Assembly (NCBI GenBank): GCA_020052895.1
Contig: JAGVOE010000079.1
Location: forward strand, 1-7,141
Source of the DNA: Candidatus Woesebacteria bacterium
GTDB taxonomy: Bacteria > Patescibacteriota > Microgenomatia > UBA1400 > MFAQ01
Direction: 5' to 3'
DNA: 7,141 bases
Numbering within the stretch: position 1 is the stretch's first letter; every line of letters begins with the position of its first letter. Shown one piece after another: positions 1 to 5,712 of the stretch. The notes under the pieces were generated by a model that was not told the origin of the DNA, ran no database searches, and saw nothing but the letters and a program-made list of their open reading frames with translations. Position numbers and translations under genes: made by a program.

Positions 1-4
1 ATAA

Positions 5-13
5 TGGTAAAAT
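5..13 (+). promoter_or_regulatory. Candidate extended -10 promoter element for tRNA-Cys
   Basis: The bases TGG followed by TAAAAT match an extended -10 box (TGn plus a hexamer one base off TATAAT). They lie 13 bases before the mature tRNA 5' end, which would put the transcription start near base 20. Any -35 region would lie outside the window, so this is a positional inference only. Confidence 0.35.
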
Positions 14-26
14 AGTGCCTGAGTAT

Positions 27-98
27 GGCCGGATAGACAAGAGGAAAGTCGAGAGTCTGCAAAACTCTTATGCGAGGGTTCGATTCCCTCTCCGGCCT
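27..98 (+). tRNA. tRNA-Cys, anticodon GCA
   Basis: A full cloverleaf can be folded by hand. The acceptor stem GGCCGGA (27-33) pairs perfectly with TCCGGCC (91-97). T34 and A35 fill positions 8 and 9. A short D-stem GAC/GTC (36-38 with 48-50) closes a D-loop that contains GG. The five-pair anticodon stem (52-56 with 64-68) closes the loop CTGCAAA, with anticodon GCA at 59-61. The T-stem GAGGG/CCCTC (74-78 with 86-90) closes the loop TTCGATT. The discriminator base is T98, the typical identity base of tRNA-Cys. The following bases are CCT, so CCA is not encoded and must be added by a nucleotidyltransferase. The lipoprotein gene starts 23 bases downstream on the same strand, and no terminator is visible between them. 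Confidence 0.96.
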
Positions 99-121
99 CC
101 TTCGTGATACACTAGGATATT

Positions 122-1006
122 ATGAGAACTAGACTTCTACGTACACTGCCCATTCTATTATTCTCCCTTCTTCTAGCTGGTTGTCAGCTCAACCCTTTTG
201 CCAAGAAAGCCGGTATCCAAATCACTTCCCACCCAGACGCCAACGTAGTCATCAACGGTAAGTCGGTAGGCAAAACCCCCTATTATGCCGAAAACACCGA
301 TGCCGGAAGTGCCACTATTCAAATGACGGCCATCGACTCCGGTCAGTCTTGGGAAGGTAAGGTCAACCTCGTTAGTGGTACTCTTACCACGGTTCATCGC
401 GAGTTTGGAGCTACTCCGGACAAGTCCCACAGCTATAGTCTCTCTTTTGAGAAACTAGCCAACAGCAAAGACTCTTCCATCAGCATTATCAGTCTCCCCC
501 CCAACGCCACCGCAAGTATCGACGGTAAACCTGCTGGTTTCACCCCGCTCACGAGCGATGTCAATCCTGGTCCTCATGTTTTCTCCTTCACCGCTCCTGG
601 CTACCAAGACAAGATCGTCAACGCCGCTCTTCAAGAGGGTTATCGTCTAGTCCTCAACCTTACCATGGCTACCATGGATGCCCTGCCCGAACCTGAGCCC
701 ACCGCTACTCCTTCAGCCGATCTGGCTCCTGCTCTCAAGCCTACCACGACCACCGTCACCCCCCTGCCCAAACAGGCTTCTTCGTCTGCGACCATGGCTA
801 CTCCCTACGTTGAAATTTTGAGCACCCCCACTGGCTGGCTCAGGGTTCGTGAAACAGCTTCCGTCGGCGCTACCGAGCTCGCCAAAGTCAATCCTGGTGA
901 CAAGTTTCCTTACAAGGAGACTACCGCTACCGGCTGGTACAACATCGAGTATCTCAGTGGTTCGTGGGGCTACGTTTCCTCAACTTACGCCAAACTCATC
1001 AAGTAA
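122..1006 (+). CDS. Lipoprotein with two PEGA-like domains and a C-terminal SH3-like domain
   Basis: The 294-residue protein begins with a lipoprotein signal peptide: basic MRTRLLR, a hydrophobic core, and lipobox LLAGC with the lipidated Cys at 21. Two PEGA-type beta domains follow. The first (about 32-96) contains HPDANVVINGKSVGKTPY; the second (about 119-183) contains LPPNATASIDGKPAGFTPL and the hallmark GPHVFSFTAPGY. A Pro/Thr-rich linker (about 184-226) leads to a bacterial SH3-like domain (about 229-292) with WLRVRETAS, GATELAKVNPGDKFPY and GWYNIEY...GWGYV-like spacing (SWGYVSSTYAKL). PEGA domains are common in surface proteins, and SH3b domains often bind cell-wall material. I infer an exported, membrane-anchored protein facing the envelope; no enzymatic activity is visible. 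ATG 122 is preferred because it opens the signal peptide. An AGGA at 114-117 is only four bases away, a tight spacing for a ribosome binding site. The coding strand is C-rich, unlike the neighbouring operon. Confidence 0.88.
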   Translation: MRTRLLRTLPILLFSLLLAGCQLNPFAKKAGIQITSHPDANVVINGKSVGKTPYYAENTDAGSATIQMTAIDSGQSWEGKVNLVSGTLTTVHREFGATPDKSHSYSLSFEKLANSKDSSISIISLPPNATASIDGKPAGFTPLTSDVNPGPHVFSFTAPGYQDKIVNAALQEGYRLVLNLTMATMDALPEPEPTATPSADLAPALKPTTTTVTPLPKQASSSATMATPYVEILSTPTGWLRVRETASVGATELAKVNPGDKFPYKETTATGWYNIEYLSGSWGYVSSTYAKLIK

Positions 1007-1022
1007 GTAAATTCCTTATCTT

Positions 1023-1054
1023 GAGTTCTTGATTTCTAGAGTTCTTGAGTTCTT
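1023..1054. repeat. Four tandem 8-bp units between convergent genes
   Basis: Units are GAGTTCTT (1023-1030), GATTTCTA (1031-1038, two mismatches), GAGTTCTT (1039-1046) and GAGTTCTT (1047-1054). They fill most of the 50-base gap between the lipoprotein stop codon and the stop of the oppositely oriented prenyltransferase gene. The array is too short and too A+T-rich to fold into a convincing terminator. It is a microsatellite-like tract, possibly variable in copy number. Confidence 0.75.
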
Positions 1055-1056
1055 TT

Positions 1057-1986
1057 TTACCCCACATAATAAAGCACTCCGATCACTGCCACTCCCCAGG
1101 TAATTACTGTCGCCATTAACGGCTTGTCCGACAGCAGTACTCTCTCGGGACTTTCACCTTTGTTTCCTTCATAAATTAACTGCAGATATCTCATGATGCC
1201 GTAAACCACAAAGGGAATCGTGATCATCATCCATTTTTCGGATACCAAGGTTCTGGGTAAGATCGAGATAATATCCAGAGCTCTTCCGTCTGGCACAATT
1301 ATTGGATGATTAAAGGAGAAGAGGGCATAGGTAATCCAGGTCCCCGTCGCAAACATGGCTGTATAAATATCCAGTAGCTGTTCGGTATAGTGCTTTAGAG
1401 TAGCCCTTGTCTCCACCTCTTTGTAGTTAAGGAGTAGTGTCATTTCACTTCTTCTCTTTCCCACGGCCAAAAACAGTGAAGCCGCAATCACCGTCATTAA
1501 AAACCAAACATCCATATGCGCCGAGATGGTAAAAGCTCCCGCATAAACTCTGATCAGATAACCAGCCGCAATCACTATCACGTCGACAATAGGAACTTTC
1601 TTTAAATAAGTGGTGTAGAAAATCTGTAACACCAAGTAAACCAGTCCACTTAGAAACAAATAGTAATTTATATTCAAAGCCCAGGCCAGGGATACCACCA
1701 CACCGGTAATCAAGCAGAAAATAGCTATGGGTATTGGTAGTTCACCCGAAGCCAATGGCCGACTTTTTTTATAGGGATGTTTTCGATCTAGATCAATGTC
1801 TATCAGATCATTAAAGATATAGGTAGAACTACTAAAAATAGTAAAAACCAAGAATGCTTGTAGGACTCTCCCAAAAGATCCTTCTTGAAAAAGAAGACCC
1901 GAAAAAACCAAAGCTGCGAAGAGTGCTAAATTCTTTACCCATTGTCTTGGGCGGACCGTCTTGAGTAGCGCCAAGAGTATTGCCAT
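1057..1986 (-). CDS. UbiA-family polyprenyl-phosphate phosphoribosyltransferase (DPPR-synthase-like)
   Basis: This 309-residue polytopic membrane protein matches the decaprenyl-phosphate phosphoribosyltransferase branch of the UbiA superfamily (the mycobacterial Rv3806c type), which transfers 5-phosphoribose from PRPP to a polyprenyl phosphate. Visible signatures are RPRQWVKN (12-19), the first Asp-rich motif FNDLIDIDLDRKHPYKKSRPLASGE (N59, D60, D63, D67), YLKKVPIVDV with D135, the KRRSE segment (177-181), and the C-terminal RYLQLIYEGNKGESPERVLLSDKPL (266-290). These fit phosphoribosyl transfer better than quinone or heme prenylation. In actinobacteria the product feeds decaprenyl-phospho-arabinose, but no epimerase genes occur here, so a ribose or other pentose donor is equally possible. 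It is the last gene of the operon. ATG 1986 gives a 52-base overlap with the upstream GT4 gene and has no clear ribosome binding site; an in-frame TTG at codon 5 is an alternative start. Function is strong at family level, uncertain in pathway. Confidence 0.87.
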   Translation of the reverse strand: MAILLALLKTVRPRQWVKNLALFAALVFSGLLFQEGSFGRVLQAFLVFTIFSSSTYIFNDLIDIDLDRKHPYKKSRPLASGELPIPIAIFCLITGVVVSLAWALNINYYLFLSGLVYLVLQIFYTTYLKKVPIVDVIVIAAGYLIRVYAGAFTISAHMDVWFLMTVIAASLFLAVGKRRSEMTLLLNYKEVETRATLKHYTEQLLDIYTAMFATGTWITYALFSFNHPIIVPDGRALDIISILPRTLVSEKWMMITIPFVVYGIMRYLQLIYEGNKGESPERVLLSDKPLMATVITWGVAVIGVLYYVG

Positions 1987-3020
1987 AGTACGAAAAGTAA
2001 CATCGAGATGACTAATCCTATCATGATGTAGAGCTTACTTCTAGCCTCAAATTTTATTGCTACCACTCCCAAGACAGCCGTCACCAGCCAGTAAAACAAA
2101 GCCACCCTCCTTTTTCCCCACCCCATATCTAGCAGTTTGTGGTGGAGATGATCCCTATCTCCCCAGACCGGTGACTTGCCGGAGACCACTCTCTTGATGG
2201 TGAGGTATACAAAATCAATGAGGGGTATTCCCAAGACCACCAAGACCGTTCCCACTTTGGCCGTGGCCAAAATAGAAATCACCCCCAGTAGCAAACCAGC
2301 CAGAGATGTAGCCGAGTAGCCGGGCATAATTTTTTGGGGGTAAAAGTGAAAAACAGTTAGTCCAGCAAAAGCTCCCGCTAGGGCAAAAGCCAGCATCGCC
2401 ACCGGCCACTGGGTAATATCGGCGCTATAAGTGAGCGAGATTACTCCGAGCGCCAAGGCTGCAATGGCCACCACTCCGCTAATCTGCCCATCTACACCAG
2501 AAGACCAGTTTATGGCGTTCATCAAGGTCGGAATCCAGAGCAAGGCAAAGACATCAGCCAGTATCCAGATTTCATGATGTCTTCCTAGTAAATCAAATCC
2601 CCATCTGAGTTGAGACAAATCAAGTATCCCTCCAAACGGATTGGAAACGAAAGCAATGCCAATTCCCGAGGCCACAATAATTCCTACCGCCAGAAAGTTT
2701 ATGACCAGTCTGGTGTAAGGGTTGATCCCCTTGACGTCATCAATCAGCCCGACCATCACCGTTATAGCCGAAGCTATGGCTATGGCTATCAAATGTTTAT
2801 CAAACTTCAATAAGATAGCCAGCGTTATAAACACCGCCAGAAAGATAGCTAGCCCACCCCCCTTGGGCACCGGTGATTTGTGAATATGAGCCGGATGGGG
2901 ACTTTTTTTAGGATCAATTACCCAGCCCCATCGAGTAAACAGCCAAACGGTGAGAGGTGTCAAAACTAGACTGAGTATCAGGGAAATAAAGAAAGGTAGG
3001 GCTGTTAACAAAGGGTTCAT
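1935..3020 (-). CDS. WecA/MraY-family (GT4) polyprenyl-phosphate sugar-1-phosphate transferase, divergent active site
   Basis: A 361-residue multi-helix protein of the family that moves a sugar-1-phosphate (usually GlcNAc- or MurNAc-peptide-1-P) from a UDP-sugar to polyprenyl phosphate at the inner membrane face. Family marks in order: HKSPVPKGGGLAIF (47-60); the Asp pair GLIDDVKGINPYTR (D94, D95); NAINWSSGVDGQ (168-179), where the family usually has NxxNxxDGxDG, so the first Asp is Ser174; HFYPQKIMPGYSATSLAG (225-242), which aligns without gaps to NFxPAKIFMGDSGSLFLG and puts Tyr235 where the conserved Asp sits; PLIDF (266-270); and DRDHLHHKLLDMG (288-300), the HxHH loop typical of WecA-like rather than MraY enzymes. 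Length is normal and the frame is intact, so this is not a decayed gene. Its ATG shares the sequence ATGA with the stop of the small membrane protein gene. Substrate is unknown. Confidence 0.85.
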   Translation of the reverse strand: MNPLLTALPFFISLILSLVLTPLTVWLFTRWGWVIDPKKSPHPAHIHKSPVPKGGGLAIFLAVFITLAILLKFDKHLIAIAIASAITVMVGLIDDVKGINPYTRLVINFLAVGIIVASGIGIAFVSNPFGGILDLSQLRWGFDLLGRHHEIWILADVFALLWIPTLMNAINWSSGVDGQISGVVAIAALALGVISLTYSADITQWPVAMLAFALAGAFAGLTVFHFYPQKIMPGYSATSLAGLLLGVISILATAKVGTVLVVLGIPLIDFVYLTIKRVVSGKSPVWGDRDHLHHKLLDMGWGKRRVALFYWLVTAVLGVVAIKFEARSKLYIMIGLVISMLLFVLWQYSWRYSRRSAQDNG

Positions 3021-3355
3021 AAGCCAATAATTACTTGTATCACTCTAAAAAAACCAGCCATCAGCAAGACAATGGCCACCAGTCCGCCTGTCATAACGGT
3101 GATCTCTACCGGTGAGTCTTCAAGGCTAGCCCATTTAGCCACCATCTTTGTTACAAGAAGAGACACTCCCGCTCCTCCTAGTACCGCGACCAGAATGATT
3201 TTATTTACCAGCTGCTGTTCGCCACTAGGCAAAGAATAAAACCATGGCACTTGCGGCGGCAGACTTTTCCAGAACCAAGCTAGCACCGCCGCCATTATTA
3301 GTACTATCAGCTCGCCCACAACCAATATTTTTTTTGCCGTTTTGTTTTTCGTCAT
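3017..3355 (-). CDS. Small three-helix membrane protein of unknown function
   Basis: I do not recognise a firm family for this 112-residue protein. It has a basic N-terminus (MTKNKTAKK) and three predicted membrane helices at about 10-29, 50-71 and 85-110. The loop between helices 1 and 2 reads LPPQVPWFYSLPSGEQQL (32-49) and loosely recalls the LPxxxPxHF...G loop of DUF1648 proteins; I give that little weight. The gene is wedged between two glycosylation genes with four-base ATGA overlaps on both sides, which implies coupled translation and a matched amount of product. A partner or stabiliser of the neighbouring GT2 or GT4 enzyme is plausible but unproven. Confidence 0.8.
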   Translation of the reverse strand: MTKNKTAKKILVVGELIVLIMAAVLAWFWKSLPPQVPWFYSLPSGEQQLVNKIILVAVLGGAGVSLLVTKMVAKWASLEDSPVEITVMTGGLVAIVLLMAGFFRVIQVIIGL

Positions 3356-4857
3356 ACTTTTTTTGAGGTTACTCTGTACTCCATATATCTTCCCATCATT
3401 AGTCTAGTGTGAGCATCAAGCCCTGGTAAAGCCGAGAAGAAAAAACCCACTACCGGTAACAGGACAAATTCAAAAGGAGCCACCACCTTTCTCCACCATG
3501 GTAGATTTTTTACTTTTGGCCTGGCTTTTAAATCAATGAGCACCATGGCGGCTAAACTAACTAGTGACATCGTTAGAATAGCCGATGATACCTGAGGCAG
3601 TGTTTTCCCAATGACTGTTCTGGAAAAAGTGGCGTTTAACAATGGGGGCATATTGGCCCCGACGGTAATAATAAACCAGTTTACAGGCCACATAAAGTGG
3701 TCTTCGATTACCTTAAAGACTCGAATCGTCTTATCCCAAAAAGGGGCTTTTGTATCCAGAATATACTCCTTGATGATATAAGCGTCGTCACTGGCGCCCC
3801 AAGCCCAGCGCTTTACCTGTTCGTAGGTATTGGTATAAGTACTCCAAAAGCCATCCGCCTCGGCCGCATCCGCATATACGGAAATAAATATTGGCTCTAC
3901 CTCCACCTCACCTCCGGTTGCAAAGTATGTCTTAAAAAATATGCGATAGTCTTCCGGAATTACATCAGTATCCCAATAATTGATCTCGTCCATCAGCTTG
4001 AGACTCAAGGTATAGGTAGAAAAATTTATTAATCTGTCCGGTCTCGATAGCTGAGCCATGTTCATCACACTACTCATTCGATTAAAAACTCTCATTGGCC
4101 ACGGAATTCTTTCAATATTATTGTAAAAAACAATCGCCCCCTGCCAGATCTTTTTATATCTGTTTGGGTCATCCAAAAAGTTGTAAGTCAGGGCCGCTAA
4201 GTGGTTCGGGTGGAGAGCCACATCGCAGTCGACCGAAGAAATAGTCATTTTCTCCATGACCCAATCCTCGTGCTTATCAAGCTCTTTTCGAAACTCCTTG
4301 CCAGCCCAAGATGCATTGCTGGACTTACCCACCACCTCTCCTACTCTCTCAGCCGGATGGTAAGTAAAGTACAGTCCGGCAAAGACCTTCCCAAATTTTT
4401 TTCTAAGCTCTCTTTCTTTCTCCTTATTTGAGTCTACTCCGGCTCTTTCTTCAAAACCAATGACTGGAATAATTTGTTTTGGTCCAATGGTTTGGTTCTT
4501 GAGGGCTTCCAAAGTTCTCTCTAAGATCTCTACCGGCTCTTTATAAGTAGGTAATACAATCACATGCTTGACCTCTTTCCAGTCGGCAAATTCCCTAACG
4601 TCTCCCATCCAGTCATACTTTTCCCACGCCTTGATCCGGTAGTAGGACATCACTCCTGCCCAAGCCAGAGTTATCGAGCGATAAAGCCAGTAGACGTTAA
4701 AAGCGATAATAAAGTAAGCTACCCCTATTGGCCAAAAAATTGAGCCCCAAACGGGGAAAAGTATAAAAGTCCAGCTAGTAAAACCGGGCAATATCTCCAG
4801 GGCTCTCTGACTGCCGTGGGGGTATTTATTGATTAAATATCTAAGGAATACAAACAT
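3352..4857 (-). CDS. Membrane glycosyltransferase family 2, processive (cellulose-synthase-like) type
   Basis: This 501-residue protein carries a cytosolic GT-A domain between membrane segments (about 27-69 at the N-terminus; about 388-408, 421-443 and 460-480 at the C-terminus). The GT2 start is HVIVLPTYKEPVEILERTLEAL (98-119). The metal-binding DxD is DCD (210-212), the acceptor-side ED motif is IPEDYRIF (E302, D303), and the processive signature QxxRW is QVKRW (347-351). Together these match the D, DxD, ED, QxxRW pattern of cellulose and hyaluronan synthase-like enzymes that extend beta-linked chains or add sugars to membrane acceptors. No PilZ domain is present, so true c-di-GMP-regulated cellulose synthase is unlikely. 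ATG 4857 overlaps the end of tatD by 25 bases, and the TGA stop overlaps the next start (ATGA). The donor sugar cannot be told. Its position beside GT4 and UbiA-family genes supports a role in polyprenyl-linked envelope glycan synthesis. Confidence 0.85.
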   Translation of the reverse strand: MFVFLRYLINKYPHGSQRALEILPGFTSWTFILFPVWGSIFWPIGVAYFIIAFNVYWLYRSITLAWAGVMSYYRIKAWEKYDWMGDVREFADWKEVKHVIVLPTYKEPVEILERTLEALKNQTIGPKQIIPVIGFEERAGVDSNKEKERELRKKFGKVFAGLYFTYHPAERVGEVVGKSSNASWAGKEFRKELDKHEDWVMEKMTISSVDCDVALHPNHLAALTYNFLDDPNRYKKIWQGAIVFYNNIERIPWPMRVFNRMSSVMNMAQLSRPDRLINFSTYTLSLKLMDEINYWDTDVIPEDYRIFFKTYFATGGEVEVEPIFISVYADAAEADGFWSTYTNTYEQVKRWAWGASDDAYIIKEYILDTKAPFWDKTIRVFKVIEDHFMWPVNWFIITVGANMPPLLNATFSRTVIGKTLPQVSSAILTMSLVSLAAMVLIDLKARPKVKNLPWWRKVVAPFEFVLLPVVGFFFSALPGLDAHTRLMMGRYMEYRVTSKKV

Positions 4858-5666
4858 CTTGCATTTTGGGTAGTAATTTTTGCCAGTTCTGGTAGGTCGA
4901 TCTTTAGTTCTTGGGCTATAAACTCTGCCGTTATTTTAACATTAGTCGGTGTATTTACTGTTCCCCGAAGCGGTTCCGGAGGCAAATATGGGCTATCTGT
5001 CTCCAAAAGTAATCGATCCAGGGGCACTTTCTTTAGCAGTTCTCTACGGTTTATAGCCGACTTGTAGGTAATGTTTCCCCCAAAACTCACGTAAAAACCC
5101 AGACTTATAACTCTTTTCAAAAACTCCTCACTCCCATCAAAACAGTGAAACTGTCCCCTAGGTACCACCGCCATTTTTTGTAGCTCTTCCTTCATCTCTT
5201 CCTCAGCGTCTCTCATATGTATGGCCACCGGCAGATTATTTTTCACCGCCATAGCAACCTGTATTCTAAAAAGCTCTTTTTGTTTTTGTTCTGTCTTTCG
5301 CTCTTTATCGTAATAAAAGTCCAGCCCTATTTCTCCCACCCCGACCACTCTTTTCGAACTCTTAATTATTCTCCCCATCTCCTTCATTACCTCGTTATTG
5401 TCATTGCGATCCCGCCGAGCGGCGGGAGTGGCAATCTCACTCAAACCACCATTCATTTTAGGTAAATTCTCCACTTCCTCCGGATGAATTCCGACGAGAC
5501 AATATTGCCCATATTTTTCCGCAATTGCGAGCGCTAGTTTCGCATCCTCCACACTAGTCGACGGCATGATTACTTTCTCCACCCCGGCTTCATGGGCTTT
5601 TCTCAAAACTTCTTTAACATCCCAAAACCTCTCATCCGTCAAATGACAGTGCGTATCAATTAACAT
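4833..5666 (-). CDS. tatD: TatD-family metal-dependent hydrolase (putative DNase), with an in-frame repeat insertion
   Basis: A 277-residue TIM-barrel amidohydrolase-fold nuclease of the TatD/YcfH/YabD family, cytoplasmic, implicated in DNA processing and quality control. Metal ligands are all visible: DTHCHL (H6, H8), GVGEIGLDFYYD (E112), IHMRD (H150), FHCFDG (H174) and LETDSPYLPP (D224). The C-terminal R-G-x-x-N-x-P segment (234-240) and NARCLY close the fold. The family usually has about 255-260 residues; the excess lies in residues about 73-92, between HPEEVENLPKMN and EVMKEMGR, where SEIATPAARRDRNDNN is encoded by a palindromic repeat rather than by family sequence. The reading frame survives the insertion and no catalytic residue is lost. 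ATG 5666 is chosen because MLIDTHCHL is the canonical N-terminus; an AAGG two bases upstream is too close for an ideal ribosome binding site. The gene follows metG by 46 bases, an association seen in other bacteria such as Bacillus subtilis (metS-yabD). Confidence 0.93.
   Translation of the reverse strand: MLIDTHCHLTDERFWDVKEVLRKAHEAGVEKVIMPSTSVEDAKLALAIAEKYGQYCLVGIHPEEVENLPKMNGGLSEIATPAARRDRNDNNEVMKEMGRIIKSSKRVVGVGEIGLDFYYDKERKTEQKQKELFRIQVAMAVKNNLPVAIHMRDAEEEMKEELQKMAVVPRGQFHCFDGSEEFLKRVISLGFYVSFGGNITYKSAINRRELLKKVPLDRLLLETDSPYLPPEPLRGTVNTPTNVKITAEFIAQELKIDLPELAKITTQNARCLYSLDI
5398..5437. repeat. Palindromic repeat element inside tatD
   Basis: An imperfect inverted repeat. Outer arms ATTGC (5403-5407) and GCAAT (5431-5435) enclose the perfect eight-pair inner arms TCCCGCCG (5410-5417) and CGGCGGGA (5420-5427), separated by AG. 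The left flank reads TTGTCATTGC and the right flank GCAATCT. It is much more G+C-rich than its surroundings and coincides with the extra residues of TatD. The form resembles short dispersed palindromes of the TCATTGCGA...GCAATCTC type known from many bacterial genomes; that link is from memory, not a search. Confidence 0.8.
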
Positions 5667-5670
5667 AACC

Positions 5671-5698
5671 TTGTCATTCCCGACCTGATCGGGAATCT
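5671..5698. repeat. Palindromic repeat between metG and tatD
   Basis: The arms ATTCCCGA (5676-5683) and TCGGGAAT (5689-5696) form a perfect eight-pair stem with a five-base loop CCTGA. Flanks are TTGTC on the left and CT on the right, so the ends TTGTCATTCC and GGAATCT mirror those of the palindrome inside tatD. No T-run follows on either strand, so it is not a standard intrinsic terminator. It occupies over half of the 46-base metG-tatD gap, and its edge supplies the AAGG just before the tatD start. Confidence 0.8.
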
Positions 5699-5712
5699 AT
5701 ATAAATAAATAT

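Noticed and set aside
173..430. Open frame on the - strand within the lipoprotein gene
   Set aside because: It lies opposite a protein with clear signal peptide and domain signatures, and its translation has no recognisable features.
992..1058. Possible intrinsic terminator between the convergent genes (ATCAAG/CTTGAT pairing plus a T-run at 1053-1058)
   Set aside because: The six-pair stem is A+T-rich, has a 24-base loop, and is 20 bases away from the T-run; the T-run is better explained as the edge of the 8-bp array and the UbiA gene end.
1935..3020. Assignment of the GT4 gene as mraY
   Set aside because: The DRDHLHHKLLDMG loop and lack of neighbouring mur genes favour a WecA-like branch, and the active-site changes make a specific gene name unsafe.
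3697..4431. Two + strand open frames opposite the GT2 gene
   Set aside because: They are shadows of a gene whose catalytic motifs are intact; their translations show no domain or signal.
3352..4857. Cellulose synthase BcsA
   Set aside because: The D, DxD, ED, QxxRW pattern is shared by many GT2 enzymes; there is no PilZ domain and no bcs neighbours.
5217..5465. + strand open frame overlapping the tatD repeat
   Set aside because: It is antisense to conserved TatD motifs and its length reflects base composition.
5676..5696. Hairpin after metG as a rho-independent terminator
   Set aside because: No T-run follows on either strand, the hairpin abuts the tatD start, and its ends match the repeat inside tatD, so a repeat element fits better.
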